Positions 9,083-18,188 of a DNA stretch of 64,000 nt are shown one piece after another. The notes beneath the pieces are model-generated. The model saw only the letters and a list, made by a program, of their open reading frames with translations, did not search any database and had not been told where the DNA came from. Origin of the DNA: Syntrophomonas palmitatica JCM 14374 (lineage in GTDB: Bacteria > Bacillota > Syntrophomonadia > Syntrophomonadales > Syntrophomonadaceae); contig NZ_BBCE01000012.1 of the NCBI RefSeq assembly GCF_001311885.1, positions 32,261 through 96,260 of the forward strand. Direction: 5' to 3'. The translations under genes were made by a program, and so were the position numbers. Position 1 is the first letter of the stretch, and every line of letters starts with the position of its first letter.

Positions 9083-10303
9083 TTAGATTAGTTCTTCGAT
9101 CAGCCTGCTGACAACATAGCGACAGTGCTCATAACTGAGCCCGCCTTGAAGGTAAGCGCAATAGGGTTTCCTCATGGGGGCATCACATGATAATTCTATT
9201 GACGAGCCCTGTACAAAGGTTCCTGCCGCCATCACAATCTTATCTTGATAGCCAGCCATTGGAGCATATTCCAGGCGCAGGTCGCTGTCTACCGGCGAAC
9301 TGGACTGCACTAATTGGCAGAATTTTAACACCTCATCTTCATTTTTCAGTTCAATCGCCTGGACTATGTCGGCCCTGTGTTCATCCCAGTCAGGATGAAC
9401 TTGATAGCCAGCTTCGGAAAAGACGTATGCCAGCAGAACGGCTCCTTTTAAAGCCTGCAGCACAACATGCGGCGCCAAAAATAGCCCCTGGAAAAGAGGA
9501 CGATTGCTTATCAAAGAAGCTCCCAGTTCTTTACCCAGTCCGGGAGCAGTGAGTTGGTATGAGACCTGTTCCACCAATTCCTTTTGGCCGCATATGTAAC
9601 CGCCCGCAGGCGCCAGACCCCCGCCAGGGTTTTTTATCAATGAACCGGCCATTATATCGACATAATTGCCCGGTTCCTCATCTTCCACAAATTCACCGTA
9701 ACAGTTGTCAAGCATTATCAGGGTTTTCGGATTGTTCTGCTTTATTACGCGTACAGCTTCCTTAATCGCTCTCATATTCAGCGGCGGTCTGAGGCTGTAT
9801 CCTCTTGACCTTTGGATAAGCATCATCCTGGTTCCGAGCACAGCTTCTCGGGCTATAGCTTGCCAATCGAGTTCTCCATTTTCAGCAAAGGGGATCTCAT
9901 CATATATTATTCCCCTTTCGACCAGGGTTCCCCCTATATTATTATTCTGTCCTATTACTCTTCTCAAGGTATCATAAGGACTGCCAGTGACAGATACCAA
10001 ACGATCGCCAGGCCTCAGTAAGGCGAACAAACAGGCAGAAATGGCATGGGTCCCTGAAGCGATCTGACCTCTGACCATAGCATCCTCACTGCCGAATACC
10101 CGGGCATACACTGATTCCAGGGCCTCGCGCCCCTGATCTCCATAACCGTATCCGGTAGAAGGAGCAAAATGAGTGTCTCGGATCTTCTCCGCCTGAAAAG
10201 CCTGCAGGATTCTAACCTGATTGTTATAGGCGATTTCCTCCAATTCACGAAAACGCCCGGCCAACTTTTCCTCAGCCCAGCGTATAACATCCACAGCATT
10301 CAA
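9083..10303 (-). CDS. ynbB: methionine gamma-lyase family PLP enzyme (YnbB, aluminium-resistance family)
   Basis: A 406-residue fold-type I PLP protein of the Met_gamma_lyase (PF06838) family. The substrate is not established despite the family name. Motifs include HFAPSTGYGYGDQGRE, an ASGTHAI cofactor loop, MLDNCYGEFVE (PLP-binding Asp) and the Schiff-base lysine in AGSLIKNPGGG. In Bacillus the homologue lies just upstream of glnR-glnA, and here it precedes DUF456 and glnA on the same strand. The TTG start at 10303 has only a weak GTGGTG site, so the true start could lie a few codons away. Confidence 0.88.
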   Translation of the reverse strand: MNAVDVIRWAEEKLAGRFRELEEIAYNNQVRILQAFQAEKIRDTHFAPSTGYGYGDQGREALESVYARVFGSEDAMVRGQIASGTHAISACLFALLRPGDRLVSVTGSPYDTLRRVIGQNNNIGGTLVERGIIYDEIPFAENGELDWQAIAREAVLGTRMMLIQRSRGYSLRPPLNMRAIKEAVRVIKQNNPKTLIMLDNCYGEFVEDEEPGNYVDIMAGSLIKNPGGGLAPAGGYICGQKELVEQVSYQLTAPGLGKELGASLISNRPLFQGLFLAPHVVLQALKGAVLLAYVFSEAGYQVHPDWDEHRADIVQAIELKNEDEVLKFCQLVQSSSPVDSDLRLEYAPMAGYQDKIVMAAGTFVQGSSIELSCDAPMRKPYCAYLQGGLSYEHCRYVVSRLIEELI

Positions 10304-10488
10304 ATATAAGCACCACTTTCAAAACAGAATTAACCCCAAATGAACACATATTTTAGAATGGTGTTGCACAGATAACTGTCAAATTATGGTACTGGATTAT
10401 CTATGTAGTTTTATAAAATAAAATCTGTGTCAATCGGTAACAATCAATGTGTATCTGTGGCAGAAAACGCAACTTTGTTATTAATAAT

Positions 10489-10929
10489 CTATTCCTCAAT
10501 TATTACCGCGTCGCCGGTTTTAACCCGGCCTGACTCCAGAACCCGGGCAAAGATGCCTTCAACTGGCATAACACATGAACCTACTTGTTTTTTAATGGCG
10601 CAGGCATGGTTATGACACTCCTTGCCAATTTGTGTTACCTCCAGCAGTGCTTCGCCCAACCTGAGTTTTGTGCCTACGGGTAAATTTACTACATCCATGC
10701 CCCCTACGGCTATATTTTCGGCAAAATCGCCATAGTTCACATCAGCGCCCATATTGCGCATTTTTTCAAAGCTGGATAATGATAAAAGGCTAACCTGGCG
10801 ATGCCACGAGCCGCTGTGGGCGTCCAAATCTATGCCGTAGTCAGCCTTAAGAAAAGCTTCGCCTATATCATGCTTCTTAATCCCGCGTTTTTCAGAAATA
10901 TTTACTGCTAAAACTTCACCTTGCAGCAT
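10489..10929 (-). CDS. MOSC domain protein
   Basis: Single MOSC (molybdenum cofactor sulfurase C-terminal) domain of 146 residues. It shows DLDAHSGSWHRQVSLLS, DFAENIAVGGMD and the conserved cysteine in GKECHNHACAIKKQ. Stand-alone MOSC proteins are thought to bind molybdenum cofactor or transfer sulfur to it; no molybdopterin gene is nearby. The start at ATG 10929 is preferred over the longer frame because GGGAGG lies eight bases upstream. Confidence 0.88.
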   Translation of the reverse strand: MLQGEVLAVNISEKRGIKKHDIGEAFLKADYGIDLDAHSGSWHRQVSLLSLSSFEKMRNMGADVNYGDFAENIAVGGMDVVNLPVGTKLRLGEALLEVTQIGKECHNHACAIKKQVGSCVMPVEGIFARVLESGRVKTGDAVIIEE

Positions 10930-11183
10930 TTGTTCTGCCTCCCATAATTTTTGCACATTTATGCAAATATCATAACCTATCATCAGCCAGGAAGCAAAAG
11001 ATGAACCCACTAACTATTGTAACCAGCCAGCTTATTCGTATTAAGTCTGCCGTTTTAACGCCTGCTTTATATTATTCATTAGAAAAACAACGTGATTATA
11101 CAACTAATAAAGGCTTGAAACTTGAATATGACAGATAATTACCCTAAACTGATTAGAAGCAAAAGATTTAATAGAGGGTTTCA

Positions 11184-11939
11184 ATGACAATCGAATTTTC
11201 CAGAACGGAATCACTTCTGGGGCAAAAAAATATGCAGGTGTTGGCTGACAGCCGGGTAGCAGTTTTTGGTCTGGGCGGGGTAGGCAGCTATGCCGCGGAA
11301 GCCCTGGCCCGTACCGGGGTGGGGCATCTTGTCCTGGTTGACCATGATTCTATTTGTTTGACCAATATTAACCGGCAGATTCACGCAACCCATAAAACTG
11401 TAGGACAACCAAAAGTAACCGTAATGCAAGCCAGGATAGCTGAAATAAATCCACAAGCACAGGTCGAAGTATTTCAAACCTTTTTTTCCCGCGAATGTGC
11501 GGATGAACTTATCCGTACCGATTATAATTATATAATTGACGCTATAGATACCGTCAGTTCCAAAATAGAATTAATTATACATGCACAGAATAAAAACATT
11601 CCTATTGTCAGCAGTATGGGTACTGGTAATAAACTAGACCCTTCCCGTCTGGAGATAGCTGATATCTACGAGACTTCAGTATGCCCTCTGGCCAGAGTAA
11701 TGCGCCGCGAGTTAAAAAAAAGAGGGGTTGGAGCACTAACGGTAGTCTATTCCCGGGAAGAACCCCTGGTGATGCCTACCAGCAGGGACTCTGACTGTAA
11801 TTCCGGCTGCGTCTGTACGCCGGATTCCATCGGTATCAACACTCCCCGCCGACAACTGCCAGGCAGTATATCATTCGTACCTTCTGTAGCGGGACTGCTC
11901 ATGGCTGGTAAAGTGGTTAGAGATTTATTGGATCGGTAA
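11184..11939 (+). CDS. tcdA: tRNA threonylcarbamoyladenosine dehydratase
   Basis: ThiF/E1-like enzyme that cyclises t6A37 of tRNA to ct6A using ATP. Motifs are the Rossmann loop VFGLGGVGSYAAEALARTG, DHDSICLTNINRQ, the ATP-binding region, and DAIDTVSSK. The CsdL/YgdL-type C-terminal part shows ADIYETSVCPLARVMRRELK and DCNSGCVCTP. The 251-residue length is normal. It stands alone and ends in a strong hairpin. Confidence 0.92.
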   Translation: MTIEFSRTESLLGQKNMQVLADSRVAVFGLGGVGSYAAEALARTGVGHLVLVDHDSICLTNINRQIHATHKTVGQPKVTVMQARIAEINPQAQVEVFQTFFSRECADELIRTDYNYIIDAIDTVSSKIELIIHAQNKNIPIVSSMGTGNKLDPSRLEIADIYETSVCPLARVMRRELKKRGVGALTVVYSREEPLVMPTSRDSDCNSGCVCTPDSIGINTPRRQLPGSISFVPSVAGLLMAGKVVRDLLDR

Positions 11940-11945
11940 TTTATA

Positions 11946-11987
11946 TTTTAAAGGTCAACAGGATCGTGTCCTGGTTGACCTTTAAAA
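11946..11987 (+). terminator. terminator hairpin after tcdA
   Basis: A 13-bp outer stem TTTTAAAGGTCAA / TTGACCTTTAAAA is stacked on an inner CAGGA / TCCTG, giving a near-perfect 18-bp hairpin. The terminal A/T pairs serve as the U-tract in either direction. Confidence 0.7.
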
Positions 11988-12333
11988 TAAAGTCATGTGG
12001 TAACGAAGCATTATCAGGTGCTCCGATATTTCCAGTCCTTTTTAGGGATAGAGACAATATTCAAGATATAAATGTGTTTGTCTTCAATTTTTTATTATAT
12101 TAAAAATAACTTATGTTTATAGTTCATAATTGGTTTTTTTGTTCTTTTGAGACGTATGTTCAGACGGCAGAATTTATTTTGCTTTTTGAATGACAATTGC
12201 GTATTATTGGGAAAATATTGATGCTCAGAATACGATGATTTATGATTACTCATATAAGATTACCTGGTCTGGTATTATACAACAAAGATTCTGTATCAAT
12301 GGTTATTATTCTCAAAATAGGAGGAGATTTTAT
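11988..12333. other. 346-base gap upstream of cysK, no gene seen
   Basis: AT-rich sequence. An open frame continues upstream of the cysK start from 12190 but lacks a ribosome site and is not protein-like. I looked for a T-box (GGGTGGNACCGCG) and for an S-box and found neither. No promoter here is convincing enough to name. Confidence 0.5.
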
Positions 12334-13269
12334 TTGCAGAAGATCGCAGGGAATCTTACGGAATTGATAGGCAACACTCCATTGCTGGAGCTAGCAAATT
12401 ATAATCGTGCTTCTCGATTAGAAGCCCGGCTGGTCGCGAAGCTGGAGTATTTTAATCCCGCAGGCAGTGTAAAAGACCGCCTGGGTTATGCCATGATTAA
12501 AGATGCTGAAGAAAAAGGCTTGATTAACAAACAAAGTGTTATTATAGAGCCTACCAGCGGTAATACCGGCATTGGTTTAGCCTTTGTCGCCGCTGCTCTG
12601 GGTTACCGTCTAGTAATAACTATGCCAGATTCCTTCAGCATCGAACGTCGTCAGCTTCTAAAGGCTTTGGGTGCCGAACTGGTTCTGACACCGGGAACTG
12701 AAGGTATACCCGGTGCGATTCGACGTGCGGAAGAATTAGCTGCTGCCATACCAAACGCTTATATGCCCCAGCAGTTTAAAAACCCCGCCAACACAGCCAT
12801 ACATCGCCAAACTACCGCAGAAGAGATTTGGCGCGATACTGATGGCAATGTCGATATTTTTGTGGCCGGTGTTGGAACTGGTGGAACCATAACCGGTACA
12901 GCCCAGGGTCTGAAGACCAAAAAAGCATCTGTTCAGATTGTGGCAGTAGAGCCTTATAGTTCCCCGGTTCTTTCCGGAGGCAGTCCCGGCGCTCATAAGC
13001 TGCAGGGTATAGGCGCCGGCTTTATCCCAGATGTGTATGACCCAAATTTAATTGATGAAATATACACGGTTAAAAACGAAGACGCCTTTTTAACTTCACG
13101 TTTGCTGGTTCAGTATGAGGGATTGCTGGTGGGCATTTCTTCCGGAGCAGCTACCTTTGCAGCAACACAAATAGCTAAAAGACCTGAAAATAAAAATAAG
13201 ATTATAGTAGTCTTGCTGCCAGACTCTGGAGAGAGATACCTGTCAACAGAATTGTTTCAGGAGAGTTAA
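12334..13269 (+). CDS. cysK: cysteine synthase A (O-acetylserine sulfhydrylase)
   Basis: PLP enzyme making cysteine from O-acetylserine and sulfide. Motifs: [11 protein letters not shown], the PLP lysine in [37 protein letters not shown] and the [10 protein letters not shown] end. TTG 12334 is chosen because AGGAGGAG lies eight bases upstream; this gives 311 residues, the standard length. It stands alone. Confidence 0.95.
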   Translation: MQKIAGNLTELIGNTPLLELANYNRASRLEARLVAKLEYFNPAGSVKDRLGYAMIKDAEEKGLINKQSVIIEPTSGNTGIGLAFVAAALGYRLVITMPDSFSIERRQLLKALGAELVLTPGTEGIPGAIRRAEELAAAIPNAYMPQQFKNPANTAIHRQTTAEEIWRDTDGNVDIFVAGVGTGGTITGTAQGLKTKKASVQIVAVEPYSSPVLSGGSPGAHKLQGIGAGFIPDVYDPNLIDEIYTVKNEDAFLTSRLLVQYEGLLVGISSGAATFAATQIAKRPENKNKIIVVLLPDSGERYLSTELFQES

Positions 13270-13329
13270 AGATTTTTCAAATAACCGATTAGGCATAAAC
13301 TGGGCATTACCCGGCATTAGGGTTTGTCG

Positions 13330-14094
13330 CTATAAATTTTTTCTAATATAATTAGAGACCTCCTCATTATATAAGCGAAATATTTTATAACAAAGACCAT
13401 TAGAATTTATATAACATCTATGGTCTTCATAAGATTTTACCGGTATGATCCCTTTTAAACTATTAGTGAGAAATATTTCATCCGCTTTATACAAATCTTC
13501 TTCATCATATTTTCCTTGTCTAATATCCATCCCCATCTCATATGCAATTGTTAACACCCGGGATCGGCAAAGGCCAGGCAATAAACCGCATTCCAAAGCA
13601 GGGGTATACAAAGACCCTTCACGAAACCAAAAAATATTACTGCGACTGCCTTCACATATTTCGCCTCTCTCATTTAAAAAGAGAGTTTCATCACATCCGC
13701 GCTGCCTGGCCTGACGATAAGCAAGTATATTACTCAGGTAATTACAGCTTTTATGTGATACCAGAGGATCACTGCTTAGCCGGAAGTAAGGGGATTTCGC
13801 AAGTGAGAAGGGCTTTTCGGTGTTAAAATCCTGATTTTCGCCTTTGATATAAACTGTTACCTCATTCTTTTCACACCATACCTGAAGTCTTAAATATCCT
13901 GAGGAAATAGCCTTAGCATCAATTAATTCATAAACCGCCTCTTGTAATTCTGCTGTATCCAATTGTCCAAGATTAAAAACTTGCAAGCTATTGGCCAGCC
14001 TATTAATGTGGTCTTCCAGCCACAAAGCGATCGATTCCTGTACACGTGTAGTAGTAAAAAATCCTTCTCCATATTTAAAGGCATTACTGTTCAT
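13330..14094 (-). CDS. pabC: aminodeoxychorismate lyase-like class IV aminotransferase
   Basis: Fold-type IV PLP enzyme; next to pabB it most likely releases p-aminobenzoate from aminodeoxychorismate. Motifs: YGEGFFTTTR, HINRL, SHKSCNYLSNILAYRQAR with the PLP lysine, ERGEICEGSRSNIFW and ADEIFLTNSLKGI. The ATG at 14094 has no ribosome site. The same frame stays open upstream with family-like residues (VYYDSYGNQDVF) up to a GGAGG at 14155-14159, yet has no ATG, GTG or TTG there. The real start may therefore be near 14145 (codon GTT in this sequence) if a base is wrong. A branched-chain aminotransferase is less likely given the neighbours. Confidence 0.85.
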   Translation of the reverse strand: MNSNAFKYGEGFFTTTRVQESIALWLEDHINRLANSLQVFNLGQLDTAELQEAVYELIDAKAISSGYLRLQVWCEKNEVTVYIKGENQDFNTEKPFSLAKSPYFRLSSDPLVSHKSCNYLSNILAYRQARQRGCDETLFLNERGEICEGSRSNIFWFREGSLYTPALECGLLPGLCRSRVLTIAYEMGMDIRQGKYDEEDLYKADEIFLTNSLKGIIPVKSYEDHRCYINSNGLCYKIFRLYNEEVSNYIRKNL

Positions 14095-14125
14095 AAGGCT
14101 AAAGACATCTTGGTTACCATAAGAA

Positions 14126-15513
14126 TCATAATAAACTTTTATAACGCAACAACTCCTCCCGGGCCAGGAATAGAACTTTAGTTTTATCGAGAGTTTCCTG
14201 GTATTCTAATGCTGGATCAGAATCTGCCACTATCCCCCCGCCAGCATGGTAATAAGCGTTTTTATCCTTAACTACTATAGTCCGTATAGCTATGTTCAGG
14301 TCACAATTACCTGTAAAATCTATATAACCTATAGACCCGGTATAAACTCCGCGCCTATGCGGTTCTGATTCTTCTATTATTTTCATGGCCATAATCTTAG
14401 GCGCTCCAGTTATTGAACCACCAGGAAAAGTGCAACGCAGTATTTCATCCATACTTGTATTTTCTCTAAGTATGCCACAAACATTGGCTTCCTGGTGTAT
14501 GACCGTGGCGTATTTCTTGATAGCAAATAATTTACTAACCATTATGCTTCCTGGGTTACACAAACGCCCAAGATCATTGCGCTGCAGATCTACAATCATC
14601 AGTAATTCAGCTCGTTCTTTTTCACTGCGCAATAATTCCTCGATCATTATGCGGTCTTGTCTTTTATTTATTCCTCGGGGTCTGGTACCTTGATAGGCCG
14701 GGTTTCAATTTTTCTGTCTTCAATGCGTAAAAACCGTTCAGGAGACATTGATAGTATCTCATATTCATCAAAAGAGAGAACGGCTGCAAATGGAGCAGGA
14801 TTTATTCTTCTTAATATTTTATATATCCCAAGAGATGAACCCTCTAAAGGAAAAGTGAAACGCTGGCTTAAATTCACCTGGTAAACATCACCCTGGCGAA
14901 TCCTTTCTTTTATATTTTTAACAGTTTGGGTATATGTTTCACGTGAGAAATTTGATGATAGTTCACCAATCCAGGTATCTTCATCTTCTTTATCATGGCA
15001 TGCATTAATACTTGCCTCAATCGTCTGCTGCAGTTCTTTAGCCTTTTGTAAGTCATTTGCTGTTATCCATAATTGCCTTTGAAAATGATCCATCACCAGG
15101 ATGCAATCATAAATTCCCCAGTATTGTTCATACATCATCAGGTCATTTGTTGCAATATGCGGTATTTTTTCCAAGTTTCTTCCCATATCATAGCCCATAT
15201 ATCCGACCAGTCCGCCACAAAAAGGAGCGGGTATTTTAGTCTGTAACCGTCGGGATTTGCCTTTATTTAATACCTTTTGCAGAGCTGCTAAGGGATCTCC
15301 TTTCCAACTGCTCCATCGACCACCTTCCTGATATTCAATAATCTCTCCTCTGCTTCGGAGCAATGCGTTTGGCCTGATTCCAATATATGAATAACGCCCG
15401 GTATCCGGATTGTTAAGACTGCTATCCAGGAAGAACTTGGGGCCCTCGATTTTGTTCAACTGGCGAAATACTGTCCACAAATCCATATTTCTGTTAATCA
15501 AAATACAATACAT
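14126..15513 (-). CDS. pabB: aminodeoxychorismate synthase component I, frameshifted
   Basis: Chorismate-using enzyme that with PabA makes 4-amino-4-deoxychorismate for folate. The N-terminal half carries GRYSYIGIRPNALL and FCGGLVGYMGYDMGR. The catalytic half carries IRQGDVYQVNLSQRF, PAPFAAVLSFDEYEILSMSPE, then MIVDLQRNDLGR, and ends FPGGSITGAPKIMAMKII with a GSIGYIDFTG motif. The frame breaks at about 14688-14690: RPIK should continue as GTRPRG, and one G seems lost. ATG 15513 follows GAGGAGAAAA. The pabC neighbour and lack of other trp genes favour folate over tryptophan synthesis. A terminator-like hairpin in the leader suggests attenuation. Confidence 0.9.
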
Positions 15514-15532
15514 TTTTCTCCTCAAATAAAAA

Positions 15533-15571
15533 CCAGCACATACCAGAGTATGTGCTGGTCCGCATCCCAGC
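15533..15571 (-). promoter_or_regulatory. putative transcription attenuator in the pabB leader
   Basis: On the minus strand an 11-bp perfect stem (15533-15543 with 15548-15558, loop of four) is followed at once by TTTTTATTTG and then the pabB ribosome site: an intrinsic terminator placed just before the gene. A competing hairpin using GCTGG and CCAGC (15554-15558 with 15567-15571) would disrupt it. No T-box consensus is visible, so the signal sensed is unknown. Confidence 0.55.
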
Positions 15572-15658
15572 CTGTAGCGTCTATTGGGCAATATCTTGTT
15601 AATATATGTTATTATTATAAACATATCCATAAAATATGGGAAGCCCGGAGGATATTTA

Positions 15659-16318
15659 ATGCTGTTGGTAATTGATAATTATGACTCCTTCACCTATAAC
15701 CTGGTTCAGTACTTTCAGCAATTAGGTCAAGAAGTAGTAGTATATCGAAATGATGAGATTTCTCTCACAGATATTCAGGTCCTTGATCCCCAATATATCT
15801 GTATTTCACCTGGACCCGGCACTCCAGATCAAGCAGGCATTTGCCTCGATCTCATCAAACAATTTTCCGGCATACTTCCCATTCTTGGCGTATGTCTGGG
15901 ACACCAAGCCATTGCCCGGGCATTTGGAGCGGAAATTGTTGTTAACTGGCGTCAAATGCACGGCAAAACATCACTGGTTAATCATAATTACGAAGGGGTT
16001 TTTCGCTCTCTCCCCAACCCTCTGAGTGTAGTCCGATATCATTCACTGGTCGTTAACGAAGATAGCTTGCCTACTTCGCTTATAGTCACGGCGCGAACTG
16101 AAGAAGGTGAAATTATGGGCATAAGCCATCGTCAATATCCATTGCATGGTGTTCAGTTTCATCCTGAATCTATATTAAGCGAAGCCGGTTATCAGCTTTT
16201 GGAAAATTTTTATCCCTACATAAGTTTTATAAAAAAGATAGCTAGGAGGAAGTATGGATGTTTAAACGGCAGGTTAAAACACATACTCGTGAAGAGTTGG
16301 TGGATATTACCGGTATAG
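15659..16318 (+). CDS. pabA: aminodeoxychorismate / anthranilate synthase glutamine amidotransferase subunit
   Basis: Class I glutamine amidotransferase supplying ammonia to PabB. Motifs: [28 protein letters not shown], the nucleophile in [12 protein letters not shown], and [12 protein letters not shown]. It is transcribed away from pabB-pabC, separated by about 145 bases. ATG 15659 follows CCGGAGG. The frame runs to 219 residues, some 20-25 longer than usual, and overlaps the next gene by 61 bases; the last 25 residues are not family-like, so the true stop may be hidden by a small indel. Confidence 0.9.
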   Translation: MLLVIDNYDSFTYNLVQYFQQLGQEVVVYRNDEISLTDIQVLDPQYICISPGPGTPDQAGICLDLIKQFSGILPILGVCLGHQAIARAFGAEIVVNWRQMHGKTSLVNHNYEGVFRSLPNPLSVVRYHSLVVNEDSLPTSLIVTARTEEGEIMGISHRQYPLHGVQFHPESILSEAGYQLLENFYPYISFIKKIARRKYGCLNGRLKHILVKSWWILPV

Positions 16319-16647
16319 TAAGAGAAGCGCTGCGTTCAGATAAATCAGAAGCCTCAGCCTGTATGGTTTTTATACCCCATACTACAGCCGGGGTGACAAT
16401 TAATGAAAACGCTGACCCGGATGTAAAAGCTGACATTATTAGCGGACTGAATCGTATGATTCCGATGGATCAGGATTTCCGCCATAGTGAAGGCAATTCT
16501 GACGCGCATATCAAGGCCAGCCTGCTTGGTTCCTCAGTCATGGTTCCACTTGAAAACAGTCAGCTGGTCCTGGGTACCTGGCAGGGCATTTTCCTGGCTG
16601 AATTCGATGGTCCGCGCACCCGCACGGTGATAATAAAATTAATCTGA
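16258..16647 (+). CDS. yjbQ: YjbQ family (UPF0047) protein
   Basis: A 129-residue single-domain protein of the YjbQ/UPF0047 family, listed in databases as secondary thiamine-phosphate synthase enzyme from complementation work. Motifs: [41 protein letters not shown] and [18 protein letters not shown], with the conserved histidine cluster. ATG 16258 has AGGAGGA seven bases upstream. It is co-transcribed with pabA. Confidence 0.9.
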   Translation: MFKRQVKTHTREELVDITGIVREALRSDKSEASACMVFIPHTTAGVTINENADPDVKADIISGLNRMIPMDQDFRHSEGNSDAHIKASLLGSSVMVPLENSQLVLGTWQGIFLAEFDGPRTRTVIIKLI

Positions 16648-16708
16648 AGAACTATAAACTCAACTTTCGCAGCTGATTTATGATACGCTACATACGGCAG
16701 TTATAATA

Positions 16709-16830
16709 TCATTGCTAACGCAGCGCAGCAATTTGATTTTCTATATGCAGCTATTATATAAAATCAGATGGTTTTAATTAAGCCTGGTAAAATTTATATC
16801 CTGGATTGCTTCACTCGTTGAGCAATGACA
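16709..16830. repeat. paired dispersed inverted repeat, copy B
   Basis: Left arm 16709-16735 (core ATTGCTAACGCAGCGCAGCA) and right arm 16801-16830 (core GATTGCTTCACTCGTTGAGC) are inverted relatives of the element at 5275. They lie about 65 bases apart in the intergenic region between converging yjbQ and spoVK. Confidence 0.55.
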
Positions 16831-16902
16831 TAATCTTCTTTGCCATTACTAAAAATCAACGCTAAATTTCAGTCATTAAGCGCAAGACTTTACATAGACC
16901 GT

Positions 16903-17789
16903 CTAAGCCTGTATCGTCCCTATCTCAGGCAAATCGACATCCTCAATGGTCATAAGTTCTTTACGATTTAAAACCTGCCGGTCAACTATGCGCAAGGCTT
17001 GGAGACGTATGGATTTTTCTGTTAAATTGCGGACATAGCGGGCATTACCGCTGTGCGGATGGCGGGTGCGTGTAAAATCGCTCAGATGTTGTTTCAATTT
17101 CCAGCGGCAGCGGCTGGTTAATTCATAATCACGTTCTGAATACATCTGCAGGGCAATCTGAAACAACTCGTCAGTATCGTAATCATTAAAATTAATGTGA
17201 ATGGGAAAACGCGATCTGAGTCCCGGGTTGCTACGTAGGAAACGTTCCATTTCATCAGAATAACCGGCCAGAATTATGATGAGATTGTCGCGATAGTCTT
17301 CCATAGCCTTCACAATGGTTCCGATACTTTCCCTGCCGAAATCCTTTTCCCCGCCCTGAGCCAGGCTGTAGGCCTCATCCACAAACAATATGCCGCCCAT
17401 AGCCTTTTTAATCATTTCCCGTGTCTTCTGAGCGGTATGACCGATATATTCGCCTACAATATCGGCCCTCTCAACTTCAATCAGGTGACCCTTGCTGAGG
17501 ATGCCGATATCGTTAAGGATACGGCCCAGGATTCGGGCCACCGTAGTTTTGCCCGTACCGGGATTGCCTTTGAAAACCATATGCAGGGCTGTATTATCTG
17601 CTTTTAATTGCTGCTGTTTGCGTTTAGTTTGTATTAGAGCGAAGGCGCTTACTTCCGCCAAAACGCGTTTAACTTCCTGAAGTCCAATCAGCTTTTCCAA
17701 TTCACGGAAAGAGTCTTTTGCGCAAAATCCTGGGGAATAGACTGGCTGCCGACAACAGGCGCTGATGGTTCGGGCTCGCTAAATTTCAT
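16903..17789 (-). CDS. spoVK: stage V sporulation protein K (CbxX/CfxQ-type AAA ATPase), frameshifted near the start
   Basis: AAA+ ATPase required for late spore maturation in Bacillus; its place after hfq and miaA is conserved in Firmicutes. Motifs: KLIGLQEVKRVLAEV, Walker A FKGNPGTGKTTVARILG, Walker B GGILFVDEAYSLAQG, sensor-1 LIIILAGYSDEMERFL and the arginine-rich SNPGLRSRFP. An intact frame begins at TTG 17700, but the preceding frame starting at ATG 17789 (MKFSEPEPSAPVVGSQ) joins it if one base is restored at about 17713-17720, giving FRELEKLIGL and a normal N-terminus. Start and shift are both inferred. Confidence 0.85.
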
Positions 17790-17798
17790 AGAAATCTG

Positions 17799-17883
17799 CA
17801 CAGAATATCACCACTCCTATCTGCTCTGCTCTAGCATATGAACAGCAGACAAAAGTGGTGATACTTATGTTAGATATTCTGTG
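17799..17883. repeat. nested inverted repeat between spoVK and hfq
   Basis: Three nested dyads share one centre: outer CACAGAATATC / GATATTCTGTG (17799-17809, 17873-17883), middle TATCACCACT / AGTGGTGATA (17806-17815, 17854-17863) and inner CTGCT / AGCAG (17821-17825, 17844-17848). The outer and middle left arms overlap, so the two cannot pair at once. Confidence 0.6.
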
Positions 17884-17890
17884 AAAAGGG

Positions 17891-18139
17891 TTATTCGTCT
17901 TCTGTTTTGGGTTCCAGGGCCAACATTCCGATGGGCTTGAGGGGTGCTACAGTAGAAATGGCGTGTTTATAAATCAATTGTTGTTTTTGATCCTGTTCTA
18001 TGATAACGGTAAAGTTATCGAAACCTCTGACCATACCTTTTATTTGAAAACCGTTTACCAGGAATACCGTAACGGGTGTCTTTTCTTTTCTGCATTGATT
18101 TAAAAACGCATCTTATAAATTCAGCTGACTCTTGCTCAT
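17891..18139 (-). CDS. hfq: RNA chaperone Hfq with an in-frame stop at codon 9
   Basis: Small Sm-like RNA chaperone. Starting at ATG 18137-18139 the product reads MSKSQLNL, then a TAA stop (18113-18115), then [37 protein letters not shown] and the Sm2 motif [13 protein letters not shown]. The conserved residue at the stop is glutamine (NLQDAFLNQ in other Hfq proteins), so CAA to TAA explains it. Otherwise all 82 codons are intact and well conserved, including the acidic tail. It sits between miaA and spoVK as in other Firmicutes. Error or very recent mutation is more likely than an old pseudogene. Confidence 0.88.
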
Positions 18140-18188
18140 CTTGTGGTGACCCCCATTTCAAAAAATATATAGACCGTTAAATTAGATT

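Noticed and set aside
11988..12333. T-box or S-box leader upstream of cysK
   Set aside because: Neither consensus could be found on the plus strand.
14385..14693. Plus-strand frames inside pabB, glnA, secD, mcp and other minus-strand genes
   Set aside because: All lie opposite well-conserved coding sequence and lack ribosome sites; they are shadows.
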